Assembly: GCA_028715645.1 (NCBI GenBank)
Contig: JAQURK010000007.1
Coordinates: forward strand, 1 to 47,924
Direction: 5' to 3'
DNA length: 47,924 nucleotides
From: Candidatus Omnitrophota bacterium
Lineage (GTDB): Bacteria; Omnitrophota; Gorgyraeia; JABMQH01
The notes beneath the pieces are model-generated. The model did not search any database and had not been told where the DNA came from. It saw only the letters and a program-made list of their open reading frames with translations. The translations under genes were made by a program, and so were the position numbers. Position 1 is the first letter of the stretch; every line of letters starts with the position of its first letter. Shown in pieces: positions 22,142 through 30,367 of the stretch.

Positions 22142-24025
22142 CTATCGCCTCTGCGCGCGAAATGGTTCAAGGGACTTCATGATATCGGCATTGACGTTGC
22201 CGCCAAGCGCTATCGCCCTGTCATAATATTCGATCGCCATATCATACTGCTTCCCATCATAACATACGCCTCCCAGATTATTCCAGGCCGAAGCATAGCC
22301 CGGGTTTATCTCTACCGCTTTCTTATATAAAGAAAAAGCCTCTTGCTTTTTTCCCATGCTGTCGTATATCACGCCAAGATTGTTATACGCCTCGGCGTAA
22401 TTTGGCTCCAGCTCAATAACTTTCTTAAGTGAGGCCACGGCCTCCTCTTTATTGCCCATGTCACAATATAATATAATCGCAAGGTTAAAATAAGCGGTTG
22501 CGTAATTTGGGTTAAGCTCTATCGCCTTCCTGTACATCGCCGCGGCCTCTTCTTTTTTACCCGTCTCATAATACGAAGCGCCGAGGTTATTATAAGCGCC
22601 GGCGACAGTAGGGTCGAGCTCAATCGCCTTCTTATACATCGCCATCGCCTCTTCTTTTTTACCCGTCTCATAATACGAAGCGCCGAGGTTGACATACGCA
22701 TTCACGGCGCTGGGATCAAGCTCTATCGTCTTTCTGTAAAGTGGTATGGCCTTTTCTTTTTCACCCATAGAATAATATACCGCTCCGAGGTTATTATGAA
22801 TCCTGGCGCTGTCAGGCGCATACTTCAATGCCCTCTCATAGAAGGTTATCGGATCTCTCCATGTCTGGTTCTGCCTGATCGTCAAATAGGAATAAAAAAT
22901 CAGGAGGCTTGTAGATACGCCAATAATCAATATTCTGAATTTACCTCTTTTATACAACGAGCTTAAAAAACCCGCCAGCATCATAAAGAACCCTATCGAC
23001 GGCAGGTACAGCCAGTTTTCAGACATGTAGGCGTTGAGCGGATAAAGATTGGAGACCGGCAGAAGCGTTATCAGGAACCACGACATAGAAAAAAATACCA
23101 GTTTATTGCTTTTTCTCATTTTAAAAATAAGAAATATAAGGCAGATTAATACCGCAAGGCCTGACAGCGCCCTTGGATCGGCAAAATTAAACAACCCTTT
23201 CCCGTATTCTATATGCAGGCTGAACGGCAAAAATAGAAGGCGTACATAGGTGGCTAAGGCAACGAAGAAGCCGGGAATTCTTTGAATGAGGGTCCCTTTA
23301 TACACCACACCCGTTATCAAAAATTTCAGGACCGTCATCCTCAAGAATATATAAATTAACGCCAAAACAACTATGGGCAGGAAGCCTCTCCGCCCGATTT
23401 TTTTCTTAAACGTATAATGGTAAAGAAGCAGCAATGCTGGAAGGATGAGGCTGTTTTCTTTGGAGAGGAGCGCCAATGCATAACTTGATATTATGACAAG
23501 ATACGGCGTGATGTTGTCCGCATGCAAAGATTTTATGTAGAATATAAACGCGATGAGAAAAAACAAAAGATATAAGATTTCCGCGCGGGTTGATATATAA
23601 TTCACTACCACCGTATGTACGGGATGAACCACGAAGAAAAGGGCGACGAGGACAGACATCATTTTATCGCCAAAGAGGATGGCTGTAAGCCAATAAACAC
23701 ACAAAGCCGTAATAACATGCAAAAGAATGCCCGTGAGGTGATACCCTACCACGTTCAATTTCCATATACGATAATCCAAGGCGTAGGTAAGCATCTGGAT
23801 AGGACGGTAAAAACTGTATCTCGAGCCGGCGCCCGTTCCTATATCCGCCTTGAAGATATTCGCCAAACCCGGCCGGCTCTTTATAAACGCGTTGTCCCTT
23901 ATTAAAACATCGTCGTCATCAACGAATCTGCCGCCTACCGAATTGGCATAAGCGGCGAATCCCAGGATTATGATCAGGGCAGCGGCCGCCAGGACGGCGG
24001 ATCCTTTATTGCGTTTCGACTTCAT
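22142..24025 (-). CDS. GT-C-like membrane protein with C-terminal TPR repeats
   Basis: This 627-residue protein starts with a signal-anchor helix and RFVDDDDVLIRDNAFIK, an acidic first loop as in GT-C glycosyltransferases. About ten membrane segments follow up to roughly residue 390. From about residue 395 it has six or more TPR units with the repeat pattern YKKAIELDPTVAGAYNNLGA. The layout resembles the TMTC/O-mannosyltransferase-like TPR proteins widespread in bacteria. It may transfer a lipid-linked sugar to a protein outside the cytoplasmic membrane. That role is inferred from architecture. Neighbouring TPR units at 22500-22750 are nearly identical at DNA level, implying recent duplication. 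Confidence 0.85.
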   Translation of the reverse strand: MKSKRNKGSAVLAAAALIIILGFAAYANSVGGRFVDDDDVLIRDNAFIKSRPGLANIFKADIGTGAGSRYSFYRPIQMLTYALDYRIWKLNVVGYHLTGILLHVITALCVYWLTAILFGDKMMSVLVALFFVVHPVHTVVVNYISTRAEILYLLFFLIAFIFYIKSLHADNITPYLVIISSYALALLSKENSLILPALLLLYHYTFKKKIGRRGFLPIVVLALIYIFLRMTVLKFLITGVVYKGTLIQRIPGFFVALATYVRLLFLPFSLHIEYGKGLFNFADPRALSGLAVLICLIFLIFKMRKSNKLVFFSMSWFLITLLPVSNLYPLNAYMSENWLYLPSIGFFMMLAGFLSSLYKRGKFRILIIGVSTSLLIFYSYLTIRQNQTWRDPITFYERALKYAPDSARIHNNLGAVYYSMGEKEKAIPLYRKTIELDPSAVNAYVNLGASYYETGKKEEAMAMYKKAIELDPTVAGAYNNLGASYYETGKKEEAAAMYRKAIELNPNYATAYFNLAIILYCDMGNKEEAVASLKKVIELEPNYAEAYNNLGVIYDSMGKKQEAFSLYKKAVEINPGYASAWNNLGGVCYDGKQYDMAIEYYDRAIALGGNVNADIMKSLEPFRAQRR

Positions 24026-24066
24026 CTGTTAAACAGACAATTCATGTGCTTCACAAAAAGAAAAAA

Positions 24067-24141
24067 CGTGCCTGGCAGGATTTGAACCTGCGACACCCTG
24101 GTTCGTAGCCAGGTACTCTATCCAGGCTGAGCTACAGGCAC
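24067..24141 (-). tRNA. tRNA-Arg(ACG)
   Basis: A 75-base cloverleaf: acceptor GTGCCTG/CAGGCAC, anticodon loop CTACGAA within CCTGG/CCAGG, T-arm GGTTCAAATCC. A34 is the substrate of TadA, encoded nearby. CCA is not encoded. Confidence 0.95.
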
Positions 24142-24197
24142 ATGAAATTTTCGAAGAAAATTTCATCCCGAGTCCCGCAACTGCGGGACGAGGGATA

Positions 24198-24515
24198 CTA
24201 TTTGACTATTGAGCCGATTTTTACCGGTTTGTCTGTCGTTAATATGGAGATACCGGTTTCATCCGAGGCCGCCAAAAGCATGCCCTGGCTCTCCACGCCC
24301 CTTAGCGTTGCCGGGTCTATGTTGGTAAGGACAACGATTTGCTTGCCAACAAGGGCCTCTTTTGCGTACGAGCCCTTTATCCCCGCGACAAGCTGCTTCT
24401 GGCTGTCGCCAAGGTCCACCTTCACCACGTAAAGCTTATCGGCATTTGGATGGTCGTTTACCTCAAGTATCTTTCCAATCTTTATTTCCAGCTTCCTAAA
24501 ATCCTCGAGTTTCAT
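24198..24515 (-). CDS. Stand-alone tRNA-binding domain (MetRS beta / Trbp111-like)
   Basis: This 105-residue OB-fold protein opens FRKLEIKIGKILEVNDHPNA and continues DKLYVVKVDLGDSQKQLVAG and LRGVESQGMLLAAS. These are the signature blocks of the EMAP/Trbp111 domain that is fused to many methionyl-tRNA synthetases. In its stand-alone form it binds tRNA as a homodimer or acts as the MetRS beta subunit. Its position between tRNA-Arg and tRNA-Ser(GCU) genes suits a tRNA-related role. The metG alpha gene is not in the window. Confidence 0.92.
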   Translation of the reverse strand: MKLEDFRKLEIKIGKILEVNDHPNADKLYVVKVDLGDSQKQLVAGIKGSYAKEALVGKQIVVLTNIDPATLRGVESQGMLLAASDETGISILTTDKPVKIGSIVK

Positions 24516-24535
24516 TGACTCCTCCTGATTAATGG

Positions 24536-24627
24536 CGGAGAGGGGGAGATTCGAACTCCCGAGGGCGCCTTACAGCACCCCGGCGGTTTAGCAAACCGCT
24601 GCCCTAAACCAACTAGGCGACCTCTCC
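24536..24627 (-). tRNA. tRNA-Ser(GCU)
   Basis: A 92-base cloverleaf with acceptor GGAGAGG/CCTCTCC, anticodon loop TTGCTAA within GCGGT/ACCGC, a long variable arm, T-arm GAGTTCGAATCTC and discriminator G. CCA is not encoded. Confidence 0.96.
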
Positions 24628-24648
24628 AAAAAATTTATTCCGGGATCT

Positions 24649-25026
24649 CTATTTTAACAATTCCCTTATTTTCGCAAGCAGGGTCTCGGGCTCAAAGGGT
24701 TTGACAATATAGGCGTCCGCCCTTACCTCTTTGCCCATTTTTTTATCCGTCTCCTGGGCGCGGGCGGTAAAAAGGATGATGGGTATCGCCTTGTATTTAT
24801 CTTCTGATTTAAGTGTCTTGCAAACCTTGTATCCGTTAACCTTGGGCAGCATGAGGTCAAGTATGATCAGGTCGGGTTTTTCGCTTCGCGCCTTATCAAG
24901 GCCCTCCTGCCCATCATAGGCGGTCACCACCTCATAGCCGGCGTTTTTTAGCCTGAACGTGACTACGGTTACCAGGTCTGTTTCATCGTCCACAAAAAGG
25001 ATCTTGTTTTTTTTATCCAATTTCAA
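24649..25026 (-). CDS. Single-domain response regulator (CheY-like)
   Basis: This 125-residue receiver domain has the acidic pocket FVDDE (D13, D14), the phospho-acceptor in LIILDLMLPKVNG (D57), a switch threonine in LFTARA and K109 in YIVKPFEPE. No output domain is present. It overlaps the histidine-kinase gene by 14 bases and is surely its partner, acting through protein-protein contacts or in a phosphorelay. Confidence 0.93.
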   Translation of the reverse strand: MKLDKKNKILFVDDETDLVTVVTFRLKNAGYEVVTAYDGQEGLDKARSEKPDLIILDLMLPKVNGYKVCKTLKSEDKYKAIPIILFTARAQETDKKMGKEVRADAYIVKPFEPETLLAKIRELLK

Positions 25027-26791
25027 GCCCTCGCCTTTCGGTTATCGGAAGGATAAAATGGAACACGCTGCCTTTATCCACCCTGGATTCCGCCCATATC
25101 TTTCCCCTGTGTTTGTCTATTATCGCCTTTGATATCGTAAGGCCCAGGCCTGATCCGCCGGTCTTTCTTTCAAGTCCGCCTTCGAGCTGAGAGAATTTTT
25201 GGAATAGCTTCGGCATCTCTTCTTCCTTTATCCCCTGCCCTGTATCCCTGACAGAGACTTGGACAAAATTGCTTCCCCGGGCCGTAGTTATCTGGATCTC
25301 GCCCTTTTGGGTAAATTTAACCGCATTGTTTAACAGGTTGGTAAGAACCTGGGTGATCTTGTCCTTGTCGAATTTCACCTTGGGAAGCCCGGCTTCCGGT
25401 TTTACCGACAGCTTAAGGCCTTTCTCCGCCGCAACCGCGACCATTATATTTGCCACATCGCTTACTACCTCGTTTATGTCATGAGGTTCCATTTTTAAAA
25501 CCATCTTCCCCTGTTCTAGCTTCTGGATATCCAGGATGTCATTGATCAATCTGGCCAGCCTGTCCACATTCCTTTTGGACATGCTCAGGAATTCTTTCTG
25601 TCTTTCTGTAATTGCCCCTGTTTGGCCCTCGAGAACCAAGGCAATGCCTTCCTTTATGGCTGTAAGCGGCGTCCTTAATTCATGCGAGGCCATGGATATG
25701 AAATCGGATTTTATCATCAATGCCCTCTCAAGTTCACGTGCGTAATTCGTGAGCTCATTTTGCGCATTGGTGCAGTCCTTTGTTCTTTCCTGGACCTTTT
25801 TTTCCAGGCTCTGGGAAAGTTCCTCAAGCGCGCTCTTCGACATAAGGAGCTCTTCCTGCTTGCCCCGCACATTCGCTATCATTTCCTTAAAAGCGTCCGC
25901 AAAATGCTCAATTTCATCGCCGGTCTTGATATCGATCTTATAATCCCAGTCGCCCTTCATTATCCGAACAGCTGCCTCATAAAGTTTTTCTATCGGCCTT
26001 ACAAGGATGGTGCTGAAGAGATAAGCGATCACATCCATTATTATTATCAACAGAAGGACAGCCGCAATGACCCAGATGATAATCTTGTTTAAAGGGGCGA
26101 ACACCTCCCTCGCGTCTTCGTCTATAAAGACCCTCCAGACAGTGTTATTTTCTAAAAGCGCCGGCGAAGTGACCTCAGAGAACGCGACAAACATCTTGCC
26201 CTTATGGAATTTGGGCTCATAGATGGTGCCGTATTGCCCCTTATTCCTTAAGAGCCGTTCATAGTCATTCTTGTCGGTAAACGGCGCGTTTGTCCACGAA
26301 GCGCCCGGATGGAATATTACATTGCCCTGCGCGTCCACTATCACCGCATGGCCGGTATCATCGATCCTGAAGTTTTCAAGAAAATCGAAAAATTTTGCCG
26401 TAGCAATCTCGATCCTGTAATTTCCTGACGAGATCGGAATAACCCAGGCATTAGCCGTCTCATCAAACTCCAATCCCCCGATATCTACGCCGTCTTTTTT
26501 CCGGGCCTCGGTTAAAATATCCGCCTTGACGATATTCTTGTCTTCTTTAAGTATCTCATCGGGCTGCGTCTGCCTCGCCGTATATGACTTTATCCGTTCG
26601 ATTTCGGCATCGATGTCTTCGCTTACATTATTTGCCAAGAGCTGTGAAAGCTTGCGATGGACATCGCCGACCATATTATGCAATATCTTAAAGGAGAAAA
26701 AATAACCCAGTCCCACGCCTATCGCCATGACTGTCAGGGAGACAAGGAATATTACTATGATTACCTTTTTTCTTATGCTCCGTTTATACAT
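25013..26791 (-). CDS. Membrane sensor histidine kinase (Cache-HAMP-HisKA-HATPase)
   Basis: This protein has 592 residues. A first membrane helix (about 9-33) is followed by an extracytoplasmic Cache-like sensor region (about 40-235, with HAVIVDAQGNVIFHPG). A second helix (238-260), HAMP (260-312), coiled coil (312-360) and an H-box with the phospho-accepting histidine H370 (MASHELRTPLTAIKEG) come next. The ATPase domain has N-box LTNLLNNAVKFTQKG, G1 DTGQGIKEEEMP and G2 GGSGLGLTISKAI. It should sense a small extracellular ligand and phosphorylate the single-domain regulator encoded next. tRNA-Ser(CGA) starts 10 bases upstream of its ATG. Confidence 0.94.
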   Translation of the reverse strand: MYKRSIRKKVIIVIFLVSLTVMAIGVGLGYFFSFKILHNMVGDVHRKLSQLLANNVSEDIDAEIERIKSYTARQTQPDEILKEDKNIVKADILTEARKKDGVDIGGLEFDETANAWVIPISSGNYRIEIATAKFFDFLENFRIDDTGHAVIVDAQGNVIFHPGASWTNAPFTDKNDYERLLRNKGQYGTIYEPKFHKGKMFVAFSEVTSPALLENNTVWRVFIDEDAREVFAPLNKIIIWVIAAVLLLIIIMDVIAYLFSTILVRPIEKLYEAAVRIMKGDWDYKIDIKTGDEIEHFADAFKEMIANVRGKQEELLMSKSALEELSQSLEKKVQERTKDCTNAQNELTNYARELERALMIKSDFISMASHELRTPLTAIKEGIALVLEGQTGAITERQKEFLSMSKRNVDRLARLINDILDIQKLEQGKMVLKMEPHDINEVVSDVANIMVAVAAEKGLKLSVKPEAGLPKVKFDKDKITQVLTNLLNNAVKFTQKGEIQITTARGSNFVQVSVRDTGQGIKEEEMPKLFQKFSQLEGGLERKTGGSGLGLTISKAIIDKHRGKIWAESRVDKGSVFHFILPITERRGLEIG

Positions 26792-26801
26792 TTTCTTTTT
26801 C

Positions 26802-26888
26802 CGGAGACGGGAGGATTCGAACCCCCGGTACCCTTACGAGTACAGACGCTTTCGAGGCGTCCGCATTCAACCACTCTGCCACGTCTCC
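26802..26888 (-). tRNA. tRNA-Ser(CGA)
   Basis: An 87-base cloverleaf with acceptor GGAGACG/CGTCTCC, anticodon stem-loop GACGC-CTCGAAA-GCGTC (anticodon CGA), a long variable arm and discriminator G. CCA is not encoded. Confidence 0.96.
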
Positions 26889-26893
26889 AATTT

Positions 26894-27436
26894 TTAAGCT
26901 ATTATCTCTTTATCCGACGTCGTAAAAACATTATCGCCCAAATGATATATAAGCCTTGCCTTCTCCACCTTCCACTTTACATCAAATAAATCCTTTTCGG
27001 CGGAGGCGTGGATTATCTCTCCAAGGATAAGTACATGGTCTCCCGCCTCTTTCTCAAAATAGAGGCGGCATTCAAGATGTCCGGCGCATTCCTTGATCAA
27101 AGGCGTGTACTTAAGCTTGTTTGCCTTTTGGGCGGTCAAGTCCGTTTCCTTGAATTTATCCACATCCCTTCCCGAATTCCTTCCGCAATAATACATCTCG
27201 TCGAAGAGCTCCGCGGTCGGGATATTTACGGCAAACTCGCCCGATTTTTTTATCAGATCGTAGGAAAACCGCTTTTTGGCGAGGCTGATAGCCATAAGCG
27301 GCGGCTTATGGCTGATAGGCATATTCCAGGCCAGGGTAATGATATTGGCCTTTTTTTCATAGGCGGAGGTTACAAGTATCACCTGGCCGCTGTTTATAAG
27401 CCTGTTCGCCTTATCTAGGGGAACCTCGATTTTCAT
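26894..27436 (-). CDS. Flavin reductase-like FMN-binding split-barrel protein
   Basis: This 180-residue protein has ILVTSAYEKKANIITLAWNM and ISHKPPLMAISLAKKRFSYD, followed by GEFAVNIPTAELFDEMYYCG. These are the standard blocks of the flavin reductase / high-molecular-weight rubredoxin-like family. Such proteins bind FMN and reduce flavins or act in oxygen-scavenging electron chains in anaerobes. The electron donor is unknown. It has its own promoter with a palindrome over the expected start of transcription (27443-27459). tRNA-Ser(CGA) begins 6 bases after the stop. Confidence 0.88.
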   Translation of the reverse strand: MKIEVPLDKANRLINSGQVILVTSAYEKKANIITLAWNMPISHKPPLMAISLAKKRFSYDLIKKSGEFAVNIPTAELFDEMYYCGRNSGRDVDKFKETDLTAQKANKLKYTPLIKECAGHLECRLYFEKEAGDHVLILGEIIHASAEKDLFDVKWKVEKARLIYHLGDNVFTTSDKEIIA

Positions 27437-27442
27437 TTTAAA

Positions 27443-27489
27443 TGGGTAAATCCTACCCAGATAATAACATAAAATTACACCCTAAACAA
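27443..27489 (-). promoter_or_regulatory. Promoter and candidate operator of the flavin reductase gene
   Basis: TTGTTT (27484-27489), a 17-base spacer and TATTAT (27461-27466). Directly after the -10 box lies the palindrome TGGGTA-5-TACCCA (27443-27459), positioned to block initiation. Confidence 0.5.
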
Positions 27490-27556
27490 GGGAAAAGGCC
27501 TTATATCTAAGCACGCTTGCGAGCGTAAGGCAGGTCCTCATGCTTCCCTAACCGGT

Positions 27557-28759
27557 TCAAGCCTCTTTTCTCATATAATAGAAAACAACCATCGCCAAAC
27601 ATTCGATAATAATAATAGCGGTAATAACAAATTGTATCGAGCGGTCATACAAAAATCCCAGCGCCACACTGCCGACAAATACCGCAAGCCCGTATGTAGC
27701 GTTAAAAATACCGTAGCCGGAGCCGCGCTTTCTTAAAGAAGTAACATCGGCGATCGCGGAACGCATAATCGTCTCATGTATACCCATAACTACGCCCCAA
27801 CAAAGAACGCCGATAATTACAAAAACGCGGTTCCGCGAAAATACGGATAACGCCATCAAAAGCGTCATAAAGGGAATGACCGCCAGCAAATTTAAACCGG
27901 CATAGCGGTTAGCCTTCCGGCTTTTTACTACGTCGTATAGTTTTCCAATCGATAAAGCGGCTGCGGCGTCAATCCCCATGGCAAGGGCATAATATAAAGG
28001 TATCTGGGCGTCGGTAATGATATTAGCGGATTTAAAATGAAAGGCAATCAGGATAAAGCTGCAAAAACCCAGCGTTGCGACAAAAGTAAACAGCGTGTAC
28101 AGCCAGAAAATTTTGGAAAGTTTGTCGGGAACCTCTCTTTTAATGTCCTCGGCCTCCAAAACAGCGGGATGAGGAACTTTCCTGTAAGCAATAAACAGGC
28201 AAAACATTACCAGTAAAAAAGGAACCCAGAGAAAGGCGTATCCCTTCTGATAAGCGGCAATTCCTATCCGCTCTTTACCGATTAGCATAAAAAGGACTGT
28301 AAAAACCAGCGGCCCCGCAACTGCGCCGATCTGATCCATTGCCTCATGCAAGCCAAAGCCAAATCCGGTGCCTACCTGTGAACTTGCCTGCGAAAGTATG
28401 GTGTCTCTTGCGGGGCTGCGGATGGCCTTGCCGATTCTTTCCGCGATTATAAACATGGCCGCAACATGCCATACGCCGGCCAAAGAAAGCAACGGCACGC
28501 TTATCAGCAACCCATATCCCAGAAAGGTAAGAAACCAATACGATTTTGTCTTATCAGATAAATACCCTGAGATCAAACGTAAAGCATAGCCTAAAAATTC
28601 TCCTATTCCGGTTATCAACCCCAGGGTAACCGCATTCACTGCAAGCAGTTTTAAATACGGTCCGTTGACGCTGCGCGCTCCCTCATATGCGAGATCTCCA
28701 AAAAGACTGACTAACCCGAATAAAATAATAAGGCCAAAAGCCTTTCTTTTTATCTCCAT
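27557..28759 (-). CDS. Major facilitator superfamily transporter
   Basis: This 400-residue protein has twelve hydrophobic segments in two halves. MFS loop motifs include GYLSDKTKSYWFL (loop 2-3), ERIGKAIRSPARDTILSQAS and, in the second half, GKLYDVVKSRKANRYAGL. The first loops (FGDLAYEGARSVNGPYLKLL) are typical of a poorly characterised MFS group common in bacteria and archaea, related to drug or lipid exporters. The substrate is unknown. A GGAGAAGGA ribosome-binding site precedes the start. Confidence 0.9.
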   Translation of the reverse strand: MEIKRKAFGLIILFGLVSLFGDLAYEGARSVNGPYLKLLAVNAVTLGLITGIGEFLGYALRLISGYLSDKTKSYWFLTFLGYGLLISVPLLSLAGVWHVAAMFIIAERIGKAIRSPARDTILSQASSQVGTGFGFGLHEAMDQIGAVAGPLVFTVLFMLIGKERIGIAAYQKGYAFLWVPFLLVMFCLFIAYRKVPHPAVLEAEDIKREVPDKLSKIFWLYTLFTFVATLGFCSFILIAFHFKSANIITDAQIPLYYALAMGIDAAAALSIGKLYDVVKSRKANRYAGLNLLAVIPFMTLLMALSVFSRNRVFVIIGVLCWGVVMGIHETIMRSAIADVTSLRKRGSGYGIFNATYGLAVFVGSVALGFLYDRSIQFVITAIIIIECLAMVVFYYMRKEA

Positions 28760-28817
28760 GAACCCCAGTCCTTCTCCACCTTAAACAGTAATATATCGCC
28801 TCTTTCAGAAACGGACT

Positions 28818-29534
28818 CTAACCCCAATTTCTTATCTGTAATATATTAAAGAACATTACAATTGGATCTTTAAGAAGATTTATCTTTGACCCCCCGACAT
28901 GATGCCAGGATACGGAACCTTCTTTGACTTTATATCCCATCTTGTATGCCAGATATAATATCTCTAAGTCAAACCCGAAGCCTCTCAGATAACTTCGGGA
29001 AAATAAAGGTTTTATCACTTCTTTACGGAATATTTTAAAACCGCATTGAGTATCTTTTACATTTTTAAAAAGAAAAAAATGTACAAAAAAATTAAAAACC
29101 AACCCCAGTAATTTTCGATACCATGCCGCGCTGACTACGTTTTCTTTATTTTTGATAACGCGCGACCCAATAAAAATATCATATCCATCTTCCATAATAT
29201 AGTGTATATTTTTTTCTATTTCATCCGGAGTAACCGATCCGTCAGCATCAAGGAATAAGCATATATTCCCAGTTGCTTTAAAGAATCCTCGCTTAACAGC
29301 GTATCCTTTGCCTCTATTTTTCCTGATCTTAACAACATCAATGTCAGCAAATTTGTCTTTATATGACGCTGCGATTCCGAACGTGTTATCTTTGCTGCCG
29401 TCATCTACTATGATTATCTCGTATATTTTCTGGCTGCGTTTGCAGTAAGAAATAACGGCATTCAGGAATAGCGGCAGTCTTTTAGCTTCGTTGTATGCCG
29501 GTATGATTATTGATATATCTATTTTTTTGGACAT
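28818..29534 (-). CDS. Family 2 glycosyltransferase (dolichyl/polyprenyl-phosphate sugar synthase-like)
   Basis: This 238-residue GT-A fold protein opens ISIIIPAYNEAKRLPLFLNA, continues IIIVDDGSKDNTFGIA and has the DxD-like NICLFLDADGSVTPDEIEK. KDTQCGFKIFRKEVIKPLFS and RGFGFDLEILYLA are the acceptor-side blocks seen in DPM1/Alg5-like enzymes. Such enzymes move glucose or mannose to a polyprenyl phosphate at the inner membrane face. The GT-C/TPR protein at 22142-24025 could use such a donor, though the genes are not adjacent. The sugar is unknown. Confidence 0.9.
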   Translation of the reverse strand: MSKKIDISIIIPAYNEAKRLPLFLNAVISYCKRSQKIYEIIIVDDGSKDNTFGIAASYKDKFADIDVVKIRKNRGKGYAVKRGFFKATGNICLFLDADGSVTPDEIEKNIHYIMEDGYDIFIGSRVIKNKENVVSAAWYRKLLGLVFNFFVHFFLFKNVKDTQCGFKIFRKEVIKPLFSRSYLRGFGFDLEILYLAYKMGYKVKEGSVSWHHVGGSKINLLKDPIVMFFNILQIRNWG

Positions 29535-29689
29535 TTGTAAGTCCGTGCCATCCCAAAAGGTGACGTCCTATGGCGGCGGGCAGGCAATCTAAAGCACCAA
29601 TTCTATAATTTTGCTTTTTGCGATATCCCCGGGCGAGGTTATGTCCGCCTCCGGGACATCTGGCACGATATCAAGGCCTCCGCCAGAAT

Positions 29690-30220
29690 TTATTTTACTC
29701 CATCCTCCGTCTGAAATCCAGTAATTATTCTGTCTTTAGCAGGCGGTGGTTCCAGTAATTTCTTAATCGCTTCAAATATGGCTTTTATATTCTGATCGTG
29801 ATCGTCATATTTTCTTTCAAGCGCGTCAATCTTTATTGCCAGATCCTTATGCGTCAGGAGTAACTCTTTTAACTTAACAAATGCCCGCATTATTTGGATA
29901 TTAACCTTTATGGCCCTTTCAGTATGTAATACGCTGGAAAGCATCGCTACGCCCTGTTCTGTAAATACATATGGAATCTGGTAAGAAAACTTTAAATCTT
30001 TGAGGTGGTCACAAATTGTGACCAGTCGCTCTTTCTCCAATTCAGTTAGCTGAAACATAAAATCCTCAGGGAATCGTCTTCTATTCCTTTTAACTGCCTG
30101 GTTTAGCACCTTGGTCAGGACATCGTAAAGTGCGGCTAAATCCCTATCCAGCATCACTTTTCTACCCCTTATCTCAAAAATCTTAGTAGCTATTACTTCT
30201 ACTGATACAGCTTTACCCAT
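29690..30220 (-). CDS. ORF6N-domain DNA-binding protein
   Basis: This 176-residue protein opens VIATKIFEIRGRKVMLDRDL, AALYDVLTKVLNQAVKRNRR and RFPEDFMFQLTELEKERLVT, then IPYVFTEQGVAMLSSVLHTE. These are the hallmarks of the ORF6N domain (related to KilA-N/BRO), found in phage proteins and widely in bacterial chromosomes. A C-terminal coiled coil (about 110-160) suggests oligomerisation. It probably binds DNA. A 9-base-arm perfect palindrome inside the gene (30006-30024) closely matches one over the promoter (30240-30255), suggesting autoregulation. A GGAGG site lies 6 bases before the ATG. Confidence 0.88.
   Translation of the reverse strand: MGKAVSVEVIATKIFEIRGRKVMLDRDLAALYDVLTKVLNQAVKRNRRRFPEDFMFQLTELEKERLVTICDHLKDLKFSYQIPYVFTEQGVAMLSSVLHTERAIKVNIQIMRAFVKLKELLLTHKDLAIKIDALERKYDDHDQNIKAIFEAIKKLLEPPPAKDRIITGFQTEDGVK
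30006..30024. promoter_or_regulatory. Perfect palindrome inside the ORF6N gene
   Basis: TGGTCACAA-A-TTGTGACCA has 9-base perfect arms around a single central base. It lies about 200 bases inside the coding sequence (encoding Leu-Val-Thr-Ile-Cys-Asp-His) and matches the promoter-proximal site. Confidence 0.5.
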
Positions 30221-30239
30221 AAATCCCTCCTTTCTTCAA

Positions 30240-30265
30240 GGTCACAAATTGTGCCTCTTATTATA
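30240..30265 (-). promoter_or_regulatory. Palindrome and -10 box upstream of the ORF6N gene
   Basis: GGTCACAA-A-TTGTGCC (30240-30255) lies immediately downstream of a minus-strand TATAAT (30260-30265), where it would cover the transcription start. It differs from the internal copy by one missing base in the right arm. Confidence 0.5.
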
Positions 30266-30367
30266 TAAGACGTAAGAAAGGTCGATTTTATTTTAATTAT
30301 TTTAAAAAATGAGGGACACTTTGAAGATTAGTTCTATGGATACTTGGAAAGCGGACACACTTATCAC

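Noticed and set aside
27440..27556. Possible small RNA between the flavin reductase and MFS genes
   Set aside because: Apart from the promoter and palindrome, no terminator-like hairpin or conserved fold was visible.
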